Source: Beijerinckiaceae bacterium
Lineage (GTDB): Bacteria; Pseudomonadota; Alphaproteobacteria; Rhizobiales; Beijerinckiaceae
Reading direction: 5' to 3'
Assembly (NCBI GenBank): GCA_030684835.1
Contig: JAUXWZ010000020.1
Span: 1 to 64,000 of the forward strand
DNA: 64,000 nucleotides
Part shown: positions 27,251-35,397 of the stretch, in pieces
Layout of the letters: each line of letters starts with the position of its first letter
How positions within the stretch are numbered: position 1 is the first letter of the stretch
Notes under the pieces: generated by a model
Told to the model about the DNA's origin: nothing
The model's database searches: none
What the model saw: only the letters and a program-made list of their open reading frames with translations
Translations under genes and position numbers: made by a program

Positions 27251-28573
27251 CTAGATGTTGGCGCGCGGGGCTGGGAGGGGTGGGATCTCCATATCGGCAT
27301 GCGCCTCCCGCAGCCCGACGCCGGCCGTCATGTAATAGACCATGACATGCGCCCGGTCGGTCGCCGCAAGTTCGCGTTTCAGGCGTACTGCCAGTACGCG
27401 TCCGCGCTCTTCATGGACGTCCTGCTCCGCCTGCGTCCATGTGTTTTGCGCCGGGTCCGGGCCGTCATCGTCGCCAGGGTGCGCCGGTTGCCAGTCGTCG
27501 GCCCATTCGTTGAGGTGGCGGGCCAGGGACCATGAAATGCCGAACTCATCCTCGCAGATCGGGCGCGGATTCTGGTCGATTGGCTCGTCGAGCGACCAGA
27601 TGGAGGCGTTCAAATGGAACGGCTCGATCTTGACGCGGTTGGCGGTCAGCACAGGTTCGACAGGCGCGGGAAGGGGCTGAAATGTGACGCGTTCGGCGCC
27701 CAGTTCCTGTCGCAGGAGGTCAAAAGCCGGCTTGCCCTCGTCCTCGATCGTCTTGGCGTCGGCCGGGTTCATCAGCGCGCAGCGACGTGGATCGTAGGGG
27801 TCCGCCACTTTGCGAAACACGCAGCCAATGTGGGCCAGCATGTCGCGGGCGAACTCGGAGAGGTGTCGTTCCTGCCAGCCCCACGAGACGGCGTCGTCGA
27901 TGTCCGTGCGAAACAGCGAGCCGTCGTTCCATGACGGCCGGATGATCACGGAAATGTCTTTGGGGTCGCGAATTTTGAAGCCATTTTCCGGGAGATCAGT
28001 CCCACCTTCGGATGGGTCCTCGGGGTTTGCAAGGCCCGCGAATGGAGAGCCGGTATTCGTGAGTTTGTTGCGCATTGACCAATAGAGCCAGCCCGCAAAC
28101 GCGACTGTCGCGACAGCGCCCGCGGTAAAGGCCAGCAGGCCGCCGGGGCCGCGCAAAAGTCCCATGAACGCGGCCGCGAGCACGAGCGCGGTGGCGACGA
28201 GATAGCCCCAGAATGCGCGCCAGGTTTTGGCGCGGCCCTCCTCGCCGGGGTCATCGTGGGGATCGAGATAACGCGGGGCGAACCAGCCCAGATAAAGCGC
28301 CTGCCAGATCGCCGAGATGCCAAACAGCCACGGTGCGAAGGGCGACAGGAACATCAGCGCGAGCCCGCCCGCAACGATTGGGACAAGCCCCGCCAGCATC
28401 AAGCGTTCGCGAAAGCGCTCGGCCCATGGCGCTGGTTTGCCGCTGATGGCATCCAGCGCGTGATCTAAAAATGAATAGCGGGTGATCATCCGCGCGCCGA
28501 TTATCGAGCCAAAGCAATAGAAGGCGCCGATCAGTCGCAAGATGGCTTCGGAAATCTGTACTTCAGCATTCAT
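27251..28573 (-). CDS. Membrane protein of unknown function
   Basis: I do not recognise a family. The N-terminal ~190 residues hold about five hydrophobic helices ([70 protein letters not shown]). The remaining ~250 residues are soluble, rich in Trp, Asp and Pro, with no catalytic motif I can name. The ribosome site is weak. Genes on both sides (moaA, an L,D-transpeptidase) give no functional hint. Confidence 0.7.
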   Translation of the reverse strand: MNAEVQISEAILRLIGAFYCFGSIIGARMITRYSFLDHALDAISGKPAPWAERFRERLMLAGLVPIVAGGLALMFLSPFAPWLFGISAIWQALYLGWFAPRYLDPHDDPGEEGRAKTWRAFWGYLVATALVLAAAFMGLLRGPGGLLAFTAGAVATVAFAGWLYWSMRNKLTNTGSPFAGLANPEDPSEGGTDLPENGFKIRDPKDISVIIRPSWNDGSLFRTDIDDAVSWGWQERHLSEFARDMLAHIGCVFRKVADPYDPRRCALMNPADAKTIEDEGKPAFDLLRQELGAERVTFQPLPAPVEPVLTANRVKIEPFHLNASIWSLDEPIDQNPRPICEDEFGISWSLARHLNEWADDWQPAHPGDDDGPDPAQNTWTQAEQDVHEERGRVLAVRLKRELAATDRAHVMVYYMTAGVGLREAHADMEIPPLPAPRANI

Positions 28574-28602
28574 GATTTGGTTTCACACCTGAAGTTGGGC
28601 GC

Positions 28603-28634
28603 AAAAAAAAAGCCGGACTTGCGCCCGGCCTTTG
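28603..28634 (-). terminator. Terminator after the L,D-transpeptidase gene
   Basis: On the minus strand AGGCCGG pairs with CCGGCTT around a GCGCAAGT loop, followed by a run of more than seven T. It lies just past the L,D-transpeptidase stop. Confidence 0.85.
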
Positions 28635-28656
28635 ACTCCGTTGATCGCAATGCGCG

Positions 28657-29244
28657 TTAGCGCACCACCACCACGCGCGTACCGACGCGGACGCGAGAAT
28701 AGAGATCGGTGACATCCGCGTTGGTCATGCGGATGCAGCCTGACGATACGGCTTGACCAATCGTCTCCGGCTCATTCGAGCCATGAATGCGATAAAGTGA
28801 GGAGCCGAGATACAGGGCGCGCGCGCCGAGCGGATTGTCCGGCCCACCCACCATGTGGCGGGGCAGGTCGGGCCGTCGTTTCAGCATTTGCGGCGGGGGC
28901 GTCCAGCCAGGCCATTCCGCCTTGCGGGTGATGCTCATGTTGCCGCCCCAGGTGAAGCCCGGGCGGCCAACGCCTACGCCGTACTGGATGGCGGTGCCGC
29001 CACTCTGCACGAGATAGAGGCGACGCTCTGATGTCGAGACGACGATAGTGCCGGGCGCGTGGCGGCCCGCGTAAGTGACGACCTGACGCGCTACAGCGCC
29101 CTGCTGCGGGCGAAAGGACGCTTTCTCTGCGGTCTGATTGAAGGCGGCGCGGAAGAAGTCAGCAGCTGATTCCTGCGCCTGCGCGGCTCCCCCGAGCCCG
29201 ATCATGCTGGCGGCGAGAAAAGCCGCTCTGGTGAGATTTCGCAT
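28657..29244 (-). CDS. L,D-transpeptidase (YkuD domain), exported
   Basis: Periplasmic cysteine transpeptidase that forms 3-3 peptidoglycan cross-links or attaches proteins to peptidoglycan. A signal peptide (AAFLAASMIGLGGAAQAQ) precedes the YkuD domain, which begins at GTIVVSTSERRLYLVQSGG and ends with the catalytic motif IHGSNEPETIGQAVSSGCIRM (His and Cys). It is about 195 residues. ATGs at 29244 and 29256 are both possible; GGAA precedes the first. Confidence 0.9.
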   Translation of the reverse strand: MRNLTRAAFLAASMIGLGGAAQAQESAADFFRAAFNQTAEKASFRPQQGAVARQVVTYAGRHAPGTIVVSTSERRLYLVQSGGTAIQYGVGVGRPGFTWGGNMSITRKAEWPGWTPPPQMLKRRPDLPRHMVGGPDNPLGARALYLGSSLYRIHGSNEPETIGQAVSSGCIRMTNADVTDLYSRVRVGTRVVVVR

Positions 29245-29351
29245 TACCAATTCCATAGTCGTGCGCACGCGACCAGGACTGCCCCGGTTTTGCCGCATTC
29301 ATAAAACGCCTCAGGATTCGATCCTGCGCAATAGGTTCACGCAAAAATTGA

Positions 29352-29375
29352 TGCTGCGGAGCTTGCTCCGCAGCA
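29352..29375 (-). terminator. Hairpin downstream of Bug receptor 1
   Basis: TGCTGCGGAGC pairs perfectly with GCTCCGCAGCA over a two-base loop. On the minus strand it is followed by ATCAATTTTTG, so it probably ends the receptor transcript from 30481, although 75 bases past the stop codon. Confidence 0.6.
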
Positions 29376-29449
29376 CGTTGTTGCTGTGTAGCCACAGCTA
29401 ATTTTCCGGCGCGTTCGAGCTAAGTGGCTGGTGATCTACACCATTCGCG

Positions 29450-30481
29450 TTACTGCGTGATGATGCGCTTTGCACGCGCCACGGTCTCGGCCGGCGTTGT
29501 GAAAACGCGCGTCACTAGGTCCTGCACCTTCTGCCCGCTCGTCGGGTTGATGTCGATCCGCGCCTTCTCCGCGTCGGCCTTAAACTCAGGGTCAGCCATT
29601 GTCTTGTCGAAGGCTTCCCGGAGCAGCTTTAGCACGGGCTCGGGCACGCCGGGAGGCGCGACGAACGGACGGCCAAAGACCTGCTGGCTTACGACCAGTT
29701 CAGCCGCTGCCTTGTCGACCGGGTTTGTGATGAACTTCCACATGTCGGGAACACCGAGATCGACAAGCTCGCGCTCGGGGTCAAGTCCCGTCTGGATGAG
29801 GATGTTCAGCTTCTTGGACTTGATCCAGTCTCCGCGCTGAGCTTTCAGGCTGGACCAGTCAAGGCCGCACATGCCGTCAACTTCGCCACGCTCCATGGCA
29901 AGAAAGATGTCGGCCGTGCCCTTGTAGCCGCTCACGACCTCAAACTGGGCGCCAGCGATGTGATTGAGCATGTAAGCATAGTCGCGCGTAGAGCCGCCCG
30001 CCGCGCTTGCGCCTACAATGGTCTTGCGATTGCGCACGTCGTCGAATGTTTTCGTCTGCGAATTTTCAAACGTGATGCACACGCGCGTGCCGCTGTCCGC
30101 GCTCCCCAAGTAGGAGAACTTGGTCACGTCGAACAAATTTTTCGGCTTGGGATCAAGGATTGGTCCGATGATCACACCGGGAAAAATGATTCCGAACGTT
30201 GTGCCATCCCTTGGCGCCGTGTTGAAGATTGCGGCGGCCGCAGTGGCGCTTCCCGCGCCTGGCTGGTTGCGCACCACGATGGTCGGCTGGCCGGGAAGGT
30301 GCTTCACCATGTGGCGGACGGTCAGACGTCCATACGTGTCGTATCCGCCCGCTGCGTCACTGCCGACAATCATTGTCAGGGTCTTGCCGGCAAAGTGATC
30401 GGACTGCGCGGAAACGGGCGCGCTGAGAGCGCCGCTCGCGAGAAGCGCCCCGCAAAAAGCGGCAAGCTTTGCATTTCGCAT
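29450..30481 (-). CDS. Bug/TctC-type periplasmic solute receptor 1
   Basis: Tripartite-tricarboxylate-transporter receptor family (Bug). A signal peptide (LAAFCGALLASGALSAPVSAQ) precedes the binding domain. Family landmarks are TMIVGSDAAGGYDTYGRL, HLPGQPTIVVRNQPGAGSATAA, NTAPRDGTTFGI and the C-terminal half from GRPFVAPPGVPEPVL. The start has GGAGGG upstream. Bug proteins bind small carboxylates with high affinity, sometimes for signalling. No tctA or tctB gene is in this window. It is one of five such genes between 29450 and 47640. Confidence 0.87.
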   Translation of the reverse strand: MRNAKLAAFCGALLASGALSAPVSAQSDHFAGKTLTMIVGSDAAGGYDTYGRLTVRHMVKHLPGQPTIVVRNQPGAGSATAAAAIFNTAPRDGTTFGIIFPGVIIGPILDPKPKNLFDVTKFSYLGSADSGTRVCITFENSQTKTFDDVRNRKTIVGASAAGGSTRDYAYMLNHIAGAQFEVVSGYKGTADIFLAMERGEVDGMCGLDWSSLKAQRGDWIKSKKLNILIQTGLDPERELVDLGVPDMWKFITNPVDKAAAELVVSQQVFGRPFVAPPGVPEPVLKLLREAFDKTMADPEFKADAEKARIDINPTSGQKVQDLVTRVFTTPAETVARAKRIITQ

Positions 30482-30657
30482 GAATCGTTCCCTCCGTTTG
30501 TTTTGACGGCATCGCTATAGGCGACCTGAGCGCCGCCGACAATCCGTACAAATCTCGAACGAAATAGGGCTCGCCGGACGAGGTCTGTAGCCCTGTTTTA
30601 CCGAATAAATCCTCTCACCGCACAGCCTGCGCGCCTGCAAGGCTCGGCGCGCTGGCG

Positions 30658-30665
30658 AGGCGGGC
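30658..30665 (+). repeat. Target-site duplication, left copy
   Basis: AGGCGGGC immediately before the left inverted repeat; the same eight bases follow the right one at 34030-34037. Confidence 0.9.
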
Positions 30666-30686
30666 GGTAGTGTCTCAGTTTGAAAT
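30666..30686 (+). repeat. Left terminal inverted repeat
   Basis: 21 bases, an exact reverse complement of 34009-34029; similarity stops sharply after the AAAT. Confidence 0.93.
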
Positions 30687-30758
30687 CTGACCCTCTTGAC
30701 CAACGCTCGCGCCATCCCGATCTCCCGTGTATGCTTGGCGGAAAGCAGGGAGTATTGA

Positions 30759-30977
30759 ATGACGCGCGACGATCTCAAGGCGAAGATACAGGCGATGGCG
30801 CCCGGACAATACGCATCAATACCCTACGATCTCTACAGCGACCTGTTTCCGCCGGGTGAGCCAGATGAACCTGCGCGCGACGCTTGTTACAATTTTGCGA
30901 AGAGCCTTGGCTGTAGGGTCGAAAACAAGCCGGAAATGCAGGAAGTGTGGATCGTAAAAGATGCCAACCGGACCTAA
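30759..30977 (+). CDS. Small passenger protein of unknown function
   Basis: A 72-residue soluble protein of mixed charge with two Cys (DACYNFAKSLGCRVE). I do not recognise a family. The ATG at 30759 has AGCAGGGAG upstream, and its last 17 bases overlap the start of the next gene, which suggests coupled translation. It is the first gene inside the transposon. Confidence 0.6.
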   Translation: MTRDDLKAKIQAMAPGQYASIPYDLYSDLFPPGEPDEPARDACYNFAKSLGCRVENKPEMQEVWIVKDANRT

Positions 30978-31191
30978 AGGCGAGAAGCGCCCCGCTGACG
31001 TGATTGGCAACGCCGTGAAGGTGATGCGGATCGCCACTGGCGAGGAATCAGACGCACCCAGCGACGACGGCAAGAACAAGGCCGCGCAGGAGCTTGGCCG
31101 GAAGGGCGGAGCAGCGCGGGCTAAGACCATCAGCCCCGAACGTCGCGCGGAGATCGCCAGGAAGGCGGCGGCCAAACGCTGGGGAAGATAG
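30961..31191 (+). CDS. Small basic passenger protein with GRKGGAARA motif
   Basis: 76 residues, strongly basic toward the C-terminus (AQELGRKGGAARAKTISPER, then AEIARKAAAKRW). The GRKGGxARA and RRAEIARKAA pattern occurs in small proteins usually annotated as histone-like or RNA-binding, and the P63C protein encoded next opens with a related motif (SKGGLARAEKLTAEE). Nucleic-acid binding is inferred from composition. It overlaps the preceding gene by 17 bases. Confidence 0.65.
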   Translation: MPTGPKGEKRPADVIGNAVKVMRIATGEESDAPSDDGKNKAAQELGRKGGAARAKTISPERRAEIARKAAAKRWGR

Positions 31192-31219
31192 CAAGCAGGT
31201 TCGCTTTTGTTCTGCATCT

Positions 31220-31244
31220 ATGCTTGCAATGTATTTGCAAGCAT
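31220..31244. promoter_or_regulatory. Perfect dyad upstream of the P63C gene
   Basis: ATGCTTGCAA and TTGCAAGCAT form a 10-bp perfect inverted repeat spaced by TGTAT. The half-site GCAAGCA occurs twice more nearby, at 31191-31197 and 31263-31269, giving four copies in 79 bases ahead of the gene at 31283. This looks like an operator array; no T-run follows, so it is less likely to be a terminator. Confidence 0.6.
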
Positions 31245-31282
31245 ACTAGTCCTATGAGGGTAGCAAGCATGGAGCGATTCCA

Positions 31283-32329
31283 ATGTCTGATAATCCTCAA
31301 AGCAAGGGCGGCCTAGCTCGCGCTGAAAAGCTCACGGCTGAAGAGAAGACTGCGATTGCATCAGGTGCTGCACGTGCGCGCTGGGAAGACCAGGCAAACT
31401 TAGCCAGCGTAGATTTTCCTGGCACGCTCAAACTCGGCAACGTGAGTATCCCTTGTGCCGTTCTAACTGACGGCACCCGCGTTTTATCAGAGAACGGGAT
31501 TGCAAACGCGCTTCTCGGCGGGCGTAGCGGTGCATCAAAAAGGAAAAAGAAAGCTGCTGGCGAGGCCGGGGCCCATTTGCCGCTTTTTGTGGCCCCGCGC
31601 CAACTAGAACCGTTCATAACCAATGAGTTAGTCGATGGGCCCCTAAAGCCCATCCGCTACGTAGAGGGACGCTCCGTCGTCGTTGGTTACGATGCCCGTA
31701 TCTTGCGCGCCGTGTGCGAAATATGGCTTAGCGCCCGAGCTGCCGGCGCGCTCCAAGAACAACAGCTCGACAAGGCACAGCGGGCCGAACTGTTAATGCG
31801 CTCTCTTGCCGACATCGGCATAGTTGCCCTTGTCGATGAAGCGACCGGGTATCAGGAATTTCGCGCCCGCGACGAACTCCAGCAAATTCTGGCCGCCTAC
31901 GTGTCGGAAGAGCTGCTCCCATGGGCGAAGCGGTTCCCAGACTCTTACTATCAACAGCTACACCGGGTCTGGGGATGGCCGTACAAGGCCGGCAACCACA
32001 AGCGAAATGCCTACATCGGCCGTCTCACCAATTGGCTTATCTACGAGCAACTGCCGCCCGGTGTGCTTGATGAACTGAGAAGCCGAAACCCCAAGGACCC
32101 TTCGACCGGCCGGCGCAAACGAACGCATCATGAGCATCTGACCGACGATATTGGACATCCAAATCTAGAAAAGCAGATAGGTGCAGTAACGACGCTCCTG
32201 AGAGCTACGCCTGCCGGAAAGCCGGGCTTCTTTAAGACACTTTTCAGAACGGCTTTCCCCACCGATCAGCCGGAGTTGTTTCCTGAATATGATCCGGGCG
32301 ACAAACCAAAGCTGGTCAAAAATGCTTGA
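31283..32329 (+). CDS. P63C-domain protein
   Basis: 348-residue soluble protein matching the P63C domain family of phage- and plasmid-borne proteins of unknown function. The N-terminal KGGLARAEKLTAEE motif is followed by a KilA/Bro-like core (AVLTDGTRVLSENGIANALLG) and the P63C hallmark ELLPWAKRFPDSYYQQLHRVWGW toward the C-terminus. The core suggests nucleic-acid binding but no activity is established. It ends 31 bases before the transposase start and is cargo or an accessory gene of the transposon. Confidence 0.75.
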   Translation: MSDNPQSKGGLARAEKLTAEEKTAIASGAARARWEDQANLASVDFPGTLKLGNVSIPCAVLTDGTRVLSENGIANALLGGRSGASKRKKKAAGEAGAHLPLFVAPRQLEPFITNELVDGPLKPIRYVEGRSVVVGYDARILRAVCEIWLSARAAGALQEQQLDKAQRAELLMRSLADIGIVALVDEATGYQEFRARDELQQILAAYVSEELLPWAKRFPDSYYQQLHRVWGWPYKAGNHKRNAYIGRLTNWLIYEQLPPGVLDELRSRNPKDPSTGRRKRTHHEHLTDDIGHPNLEKQIGAVTTLLRATPAGKPGFFKTLFRTAFPTDQPELFPEYDPGDKPKLVKNA

Positions 32330-32360
32330 CGCTAAGCAAAAAAGTTCATATAAAGGGGGC

Positions 32361-33236
32361 ATGAACAAGCTTCCTGTCGCCACACGCGCCCAAATCCTCT
32401 CGATGCTCTGCGAAGGCGCCTCGATGCGCTCGGCGTCGCGGCTGACAGACGCGAGCATCAACACCGTGTCGAAGCTTCTTGTGGACGCCGGTCGCTTCTG
32501 CGCTGGCTTTCATGACGACAAGGTGCGCGGTGTGAAGGCCAAGCGGGTTCAGGTTGATGAAATCTGGTCTTTCACGGGCGCGAAGCAAAAGAATGTCGCC
32601 GCGATGAGGGCGCCAGTTGACGGCGCTGGCGACACTTGGACATGGACCGCCATCGAAGCCGACACAAAACTGCTTGTTGGCCACTTTGTCGGCGGTCGTG
32701 ACGGCGAATGCGCTCAGTGGTTCATGGACGATCTAGCGTCACGCCTCGCAACCCGCGTCCAGCTTACGTCAGATGGCCACAAGGCATATCTGGAAGCCGT
32801 CGAAGGGGCCTTCGGCGCGGATGTAGACTATGCGATGCTCATCAAGCTCTATGGCGCTTCTCCTGAAAGCGCCAAGGGCCGCTATTCGCCAGCAGATTGC
32901 ACTGGGATCAAAAAGCAGCGTGTCGAAGGCTCGCCCGATCCGAAACATATCTCGACCTCGTATGTCGAGCGAGCAAACCTCACCATGCGGATGCATAACC
33001 GCCGGTTCACGCGCTTAACGAATGCGTTTTCAAAGAAGTTTGAGAACCACGCTCACATGGTCGCGATCTATGCCGTTTGGTACAATTGGATTCGCATTCA
33101 CAAGAGCCTTCGCGTAACGCCTGCGATGGCCGCGAATATCTCAACTCGGCTGTGGTCTTGGGCTGATATCGTGGAAATGATGGATGCTGCCGAGCCTGCC
33201 AAGAAACGCGGCCCGTACAAGAAACAAGTGGCTTAG
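32361..33236 (+). CDS. IS1-family-type DDE transposase
   Basis: 291-residue transposase. An N-terminal helix-turn-helix (RAQILSMLCEGASMRSASRL, then NTVSKLL) is followed by a DDE catalytic core with Asp in VQVDEIWSF, Asp in LTSDGHKAYL and Glu in STSYVERANL, then the basic tail KKRGPYKKQ. The single continuous frame differs from classic IS1 (InsAB' frameshift) and matches the long alphaproteobacterial IS1-like group. The ATG at 32361 is preceded by AAAGGGGG. It appears intact. Confidence 0.88.
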   Translation: MNKLPVATRAQILSMLCEGASMRSASRLTDASINTVSKLLVDAGRFCAGFHDDKVRGVKAKRVQVDEIWSFTGAKQKNVAAMRAPVDGAGDTWTWTAIEADTKLLVGHFVGGRDGECAQWFMDDLASRLATRVQLTSDGHKAYLEAVEGAFGADVDYAMLIKLYGASPESAKGRYSPADCTGIKKQRVEGSPDPKHISTSYVERANLTMRMHNRRFTRLTNAFSKKFENHAHMVAIYAVWYNWIRIHKSLRVTPAMAANISTRLWSWADIVEMMDAAEPAKKRGPYKKQVA

Positions 33237-33244
33237 AAAAGCGA

Positions 33245-33278
33245 AACCCCGCGAGGGCCGGGGGGCTGTCGCGGGGTT
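33245..33278 (+). terminator. Inverted repeat after the transposase gene
   Basis: AACCCCGCGA pairs with TCGCGGGGTT around a G-rich loop just after the transposase stop. The T-run is minimal, so it may terminate weakly or block read-through into the Abi gene. Confidence 0.55.
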
Positions 33279-33379
33279 CTATCCGTCCGAAACCGTATGC
33301 GAAGCAGTGACGAATTTCGGCTCACCAGGAACAGGTACACACTAACGGGCAATTCATCAAGAGAGAGTAAAGCAGGAAA

Positions 33380-34009
33380 ATGGTCCTAGCTGTGATAGAA
33401 ACCCTCTCAACAGAGAGGTTTGCCACGTACCTGAAAGCCGCCGGCTACAATCGTGACCGCGCCATGCGGCTGTACGTATGGAATGCTCATGTCGGGGAAG
33501 CGTTCCATACCCCCATCCAGACGGTAGAAGTCGCACTTCGAAATGGCGTCAACAAGGCGCTCCGAAGCACTTTCGGAGATTACTGGTGGGCAGACGAAAA
33601 ATATCGAAAAACGATTGATCGGGAGAGACATTCAGACCTTGATACAGTCGAGAAGCGGATTAGGAAGCGCGGCCTGACCATGGTGAACGGGCAGGTGGTG
33701 GCCGGGCTCTCGTTTGGGTTTTGGGTAGGCATGTTGCAACCGAGATACAACCCCGCACTGTGGGGCGCTCAGCTGCGGCCCTGCTTTGTCAAGCTTCCCG
33801 CAACGGAAACGCGAGACTCTTTGTTCAAATCCGCGAGCGCAATTGCAGGGCTGCGAAATCGCATATCGCATCATGAGCCAATCATTGCTCGTGATCTTTC
33901 CGCAGACTTCGCGGAGATCATGAAGCTGCTTGGGTGGATATGTCCGGACACCCGCGAATGGGTTCGCCCGCACTGTCGAGTTCCAGAACTCATCCGCTCC
34001 AAACCATAA
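33380..34009 (+). CDS. Abi-family (Abi_2) abortive-infection-like protein
   Basis: 209-residue protein of the Abi_2 (AbiD/AbiF) family. Recognisable parts are the N-terminal helices with YNRDRAMRLYVWNA and TPIQTVEVALRNGVNKAL, then GLSFGFWVGMLQP, and the HEPN-type motif LRNRISHHEPI (Arg-x4-His), which in HEPN toxins is the RNase site. Family members are often phage-defence toxins. Its stop codon shares a base with the right inverted repeat, so it is the last cargo gene. Defence function here is inference. Confidence 0.8.
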   Translation: MVLAVIETLSTERFATYLKAAGYNRDRAMRLYVWNAHVGEAFHTPIQTVEVALRNGVNKALRSTFGDYWWADEKYRKTIDRERHSDLDTVEKRIRKRGLTMVNGQVVAGLSFGFWVGMLQPRYNPALWGAQLRPCFVKLPATETRDSLFKSASAIAGLRNRISHHEPIIARDLSADFAEIMKLLGWICPDTREWVRPHCRVPELIRSKP

Positions 34010-34029
34010 TTTCAAACTGAGACACTACC
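34009..34029 (-). repeat. Right terminal inverted repeat
   Basis: Exact reverse complement of 30666-30686, beginning at the last base of the Abi-gene stop codon. Confidence 0.93.
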
Positions 34030-34037
34030 AGGCGGGC
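34030..34037 (+). repeat. Target-site duplication, right copy
   Basis: AGGCGGGC, identical to the eight bases at 30658-30665. Confidence 0.9.
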
Positions 34038-34102
34038 CCACGCCTTGACAAGCGGCGCCTCGGGGCGGATGTTCAAAAAAAATATCTTCTGGAGGAAACG
34101 CG

Positions 34103-35356
34103 ATGCTGTCCCACAAGGACAACGAATTGCTGACGCGCGTTGGCGCTGGCGCACCGATGGGCGATTTGATGCGCCGCTACTGGATACCGGCCGCGTTCTC
34201 TAGTCAGATCGACAAGCCTGACTCGCCCCCCATCCGCGTTCGCCTGCTTGGCGAGAACCTCGTTCTCTTTCGCGACTCCGAGGGCCGGATCGGCCTTCTA
34301 AGCGAATACTGCCCACACCGCACAGCGTCCCTTTTTTACGGGCGTAACGAAGAAGGCGGCTTGCGATGCGTTTATCACGGCGTGAAGTTCGATGTGAACG
34401 GCGCCTGTCTTGACGTTCCGTGCGTGCCGCCGGGCAGTAACGTGAAGGACAAGATCAAGGCCGTTTCCTATCCGTGCATTGAACGGGGCGATCTTGTGTG
34501 GACTTACATGGGTCCGCCCGAGCACAAACCGGAGTTTCCCGATCTCGAATGGGCGCACGTGCCAGCGTCGCATCGCTTCGTCACGCGCCATGTTCAGGAA
34601 TGCAATTGGTTGCAGGGGTTGGAAGGCGGCTTCGATGCGGCCCATCTCTCGTTCTTGCACAGCGGGCTCGTCGACATGCGAAAGGGGCGCACCGATCATG
34701 ATCGGCGCATCGTTCCCTCTGCTTACGAAGTGTTGCCACTCGACTTTGGATTTGTCGTCGCGGGTGGGCGCGAGCTTCCTAACGGAAACATGTCATGGCA
34801 CGTCGACGTCATGCTGTTCCCGTTTCACAAAATCATTCCATCGGTGCCGCTTGGCGCACACATCTGGGCGCCCATCGACGATGAAAATACGATGCTCTAC
34901 AGCATCAACTTCAATCCCGAGCGCCCGCTCAACGATGAAGAGATGGAACGCGAATTCGCGTGGCGCGGCATTCATACAAAGAACCTGCCGGGTTCGGACT
35001 ATGCCGAAGCCAACAAGAGCAACGATTACCTGATAGATCGCGACTTGCAGGCAAGCGGCCGTTCCTACACGGGCGTCATCGGGCTCGGCGTTCAAGATTG
35101 TGCGATGCAAGAGTCCATGGGCCCCATTGCCGATCGCTCGAAGGAATTTCTCTTTGTTGGCGATGCGGGCATCGTGCGCATTCGCAGATTGCTTTTGCAG
35201 GCGTTGCGCGATCTTGCTGACGGCAAGCCGCTCATCGGGATGGACCCGCGCGGCTATCGCGTGCGCTCGTTCAGGTGCGAAGCGCCGCCTGACCGCTCGC
35301 TCGAAGACATTTGTCGTGAGAGACTGTCGGTCGAACCGGCGGTCGCTGCCGAATAA
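34103..35356 (+). CDS. Rieske non-heme iron oxygenase, alpha subunit
   Basis: Aromatic-ring-hydroxylating-type oxygenase, phthalate-dioxygenase-like. The N-terminal Rieske centre is CPHRTASLF, then CVYHGVKFD (CxH, CxxH). The mononuclear iron site is in GGFDAAHLSFLH (Asp, His, His). It is 417 residues; TGGAGG precedes the ATG. No ferredoxin or reductase gene is adjacent, so electrons must come from elsewhere. It starts an apparent operon with a ThDP enzyme and a Bug receptor, only 66 bases from the end of the transposon. The substrate is unknown, perhaps an aromatic or cyclic carboxylate. Confidence 0.87.
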   Translation: MLSHKDNELLTRVGAGAPMGDLMRRYWIPAAFSSQIDKPDSPPIRVRLLGENLVLFRDSEGRIGLLSEYCPHRTASLFYGRNEEGGLRCVYHGVKFDVNGACLDVPCVPPGSNVKDKIKAVSYPCIERGDLVWTYMGPPEHKPEFPDLEWAHVPASHRFVTRHVQECNWLQGLEGGFDAAHLSFLHSGLVDMRKGRTDHDRRIVPSAYEVLPLDFGFVVAGGRELPNGNMSWHVDVMLFPFHKIIPSVPLGAHIWAPIDDENTMLYSINFNPERPLNDEEMEREFAWRGIHTKNLPGSDYAEANKSNDYLIDRDLQASGRSYTGVIGLGVQDCAMQESMGPIADRSKEFLFVGDAGIVRIRRLLLQALRDLADGKPLIGMDPRGYRVRSFRCEAPPDRSLEDICRERLSVEPAVAAE

Positions 35357-35397
35357 CAACAAAGCTAACGTATCAGTAAGAAAGCGGGAGTGGGATT

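Larger units (their letters stand above)
30666..34029 (+). mobile_element. IS1-like transposon with passenger genes, 3,364 bp
   Basis: Both ends are visible. 21-bp perfect terminal inverted repeats begin GGTAGTGTCTCAGTTTGAAA, and an 8-bp direct repeat (AGGCGGGC) flanks the element. The GGTnnTG start and the 8-bp duplication fit the IS1 family. Inside, all on the plus strand, are two small genes, a P63C-domain gene, a DDE transposase and an Abi-family gene. At 3.4 kb it is over four times a plain IS1 (about 0.77 kb). It sits between a Bug receptor gene and the Rieske operon and interrupts no recognisable gene; intact ends and a perfect duplication suggest recent insertion. Confidence 0.9.

Noticed and set aside
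30666-34029. Interpreting the insertion as a phage remnant because of the P63C and Abi genes
   Set aside because: No integrase, capsid or tail genes are present, and the terminal repeats with an 8-bp duplication show a transposon.
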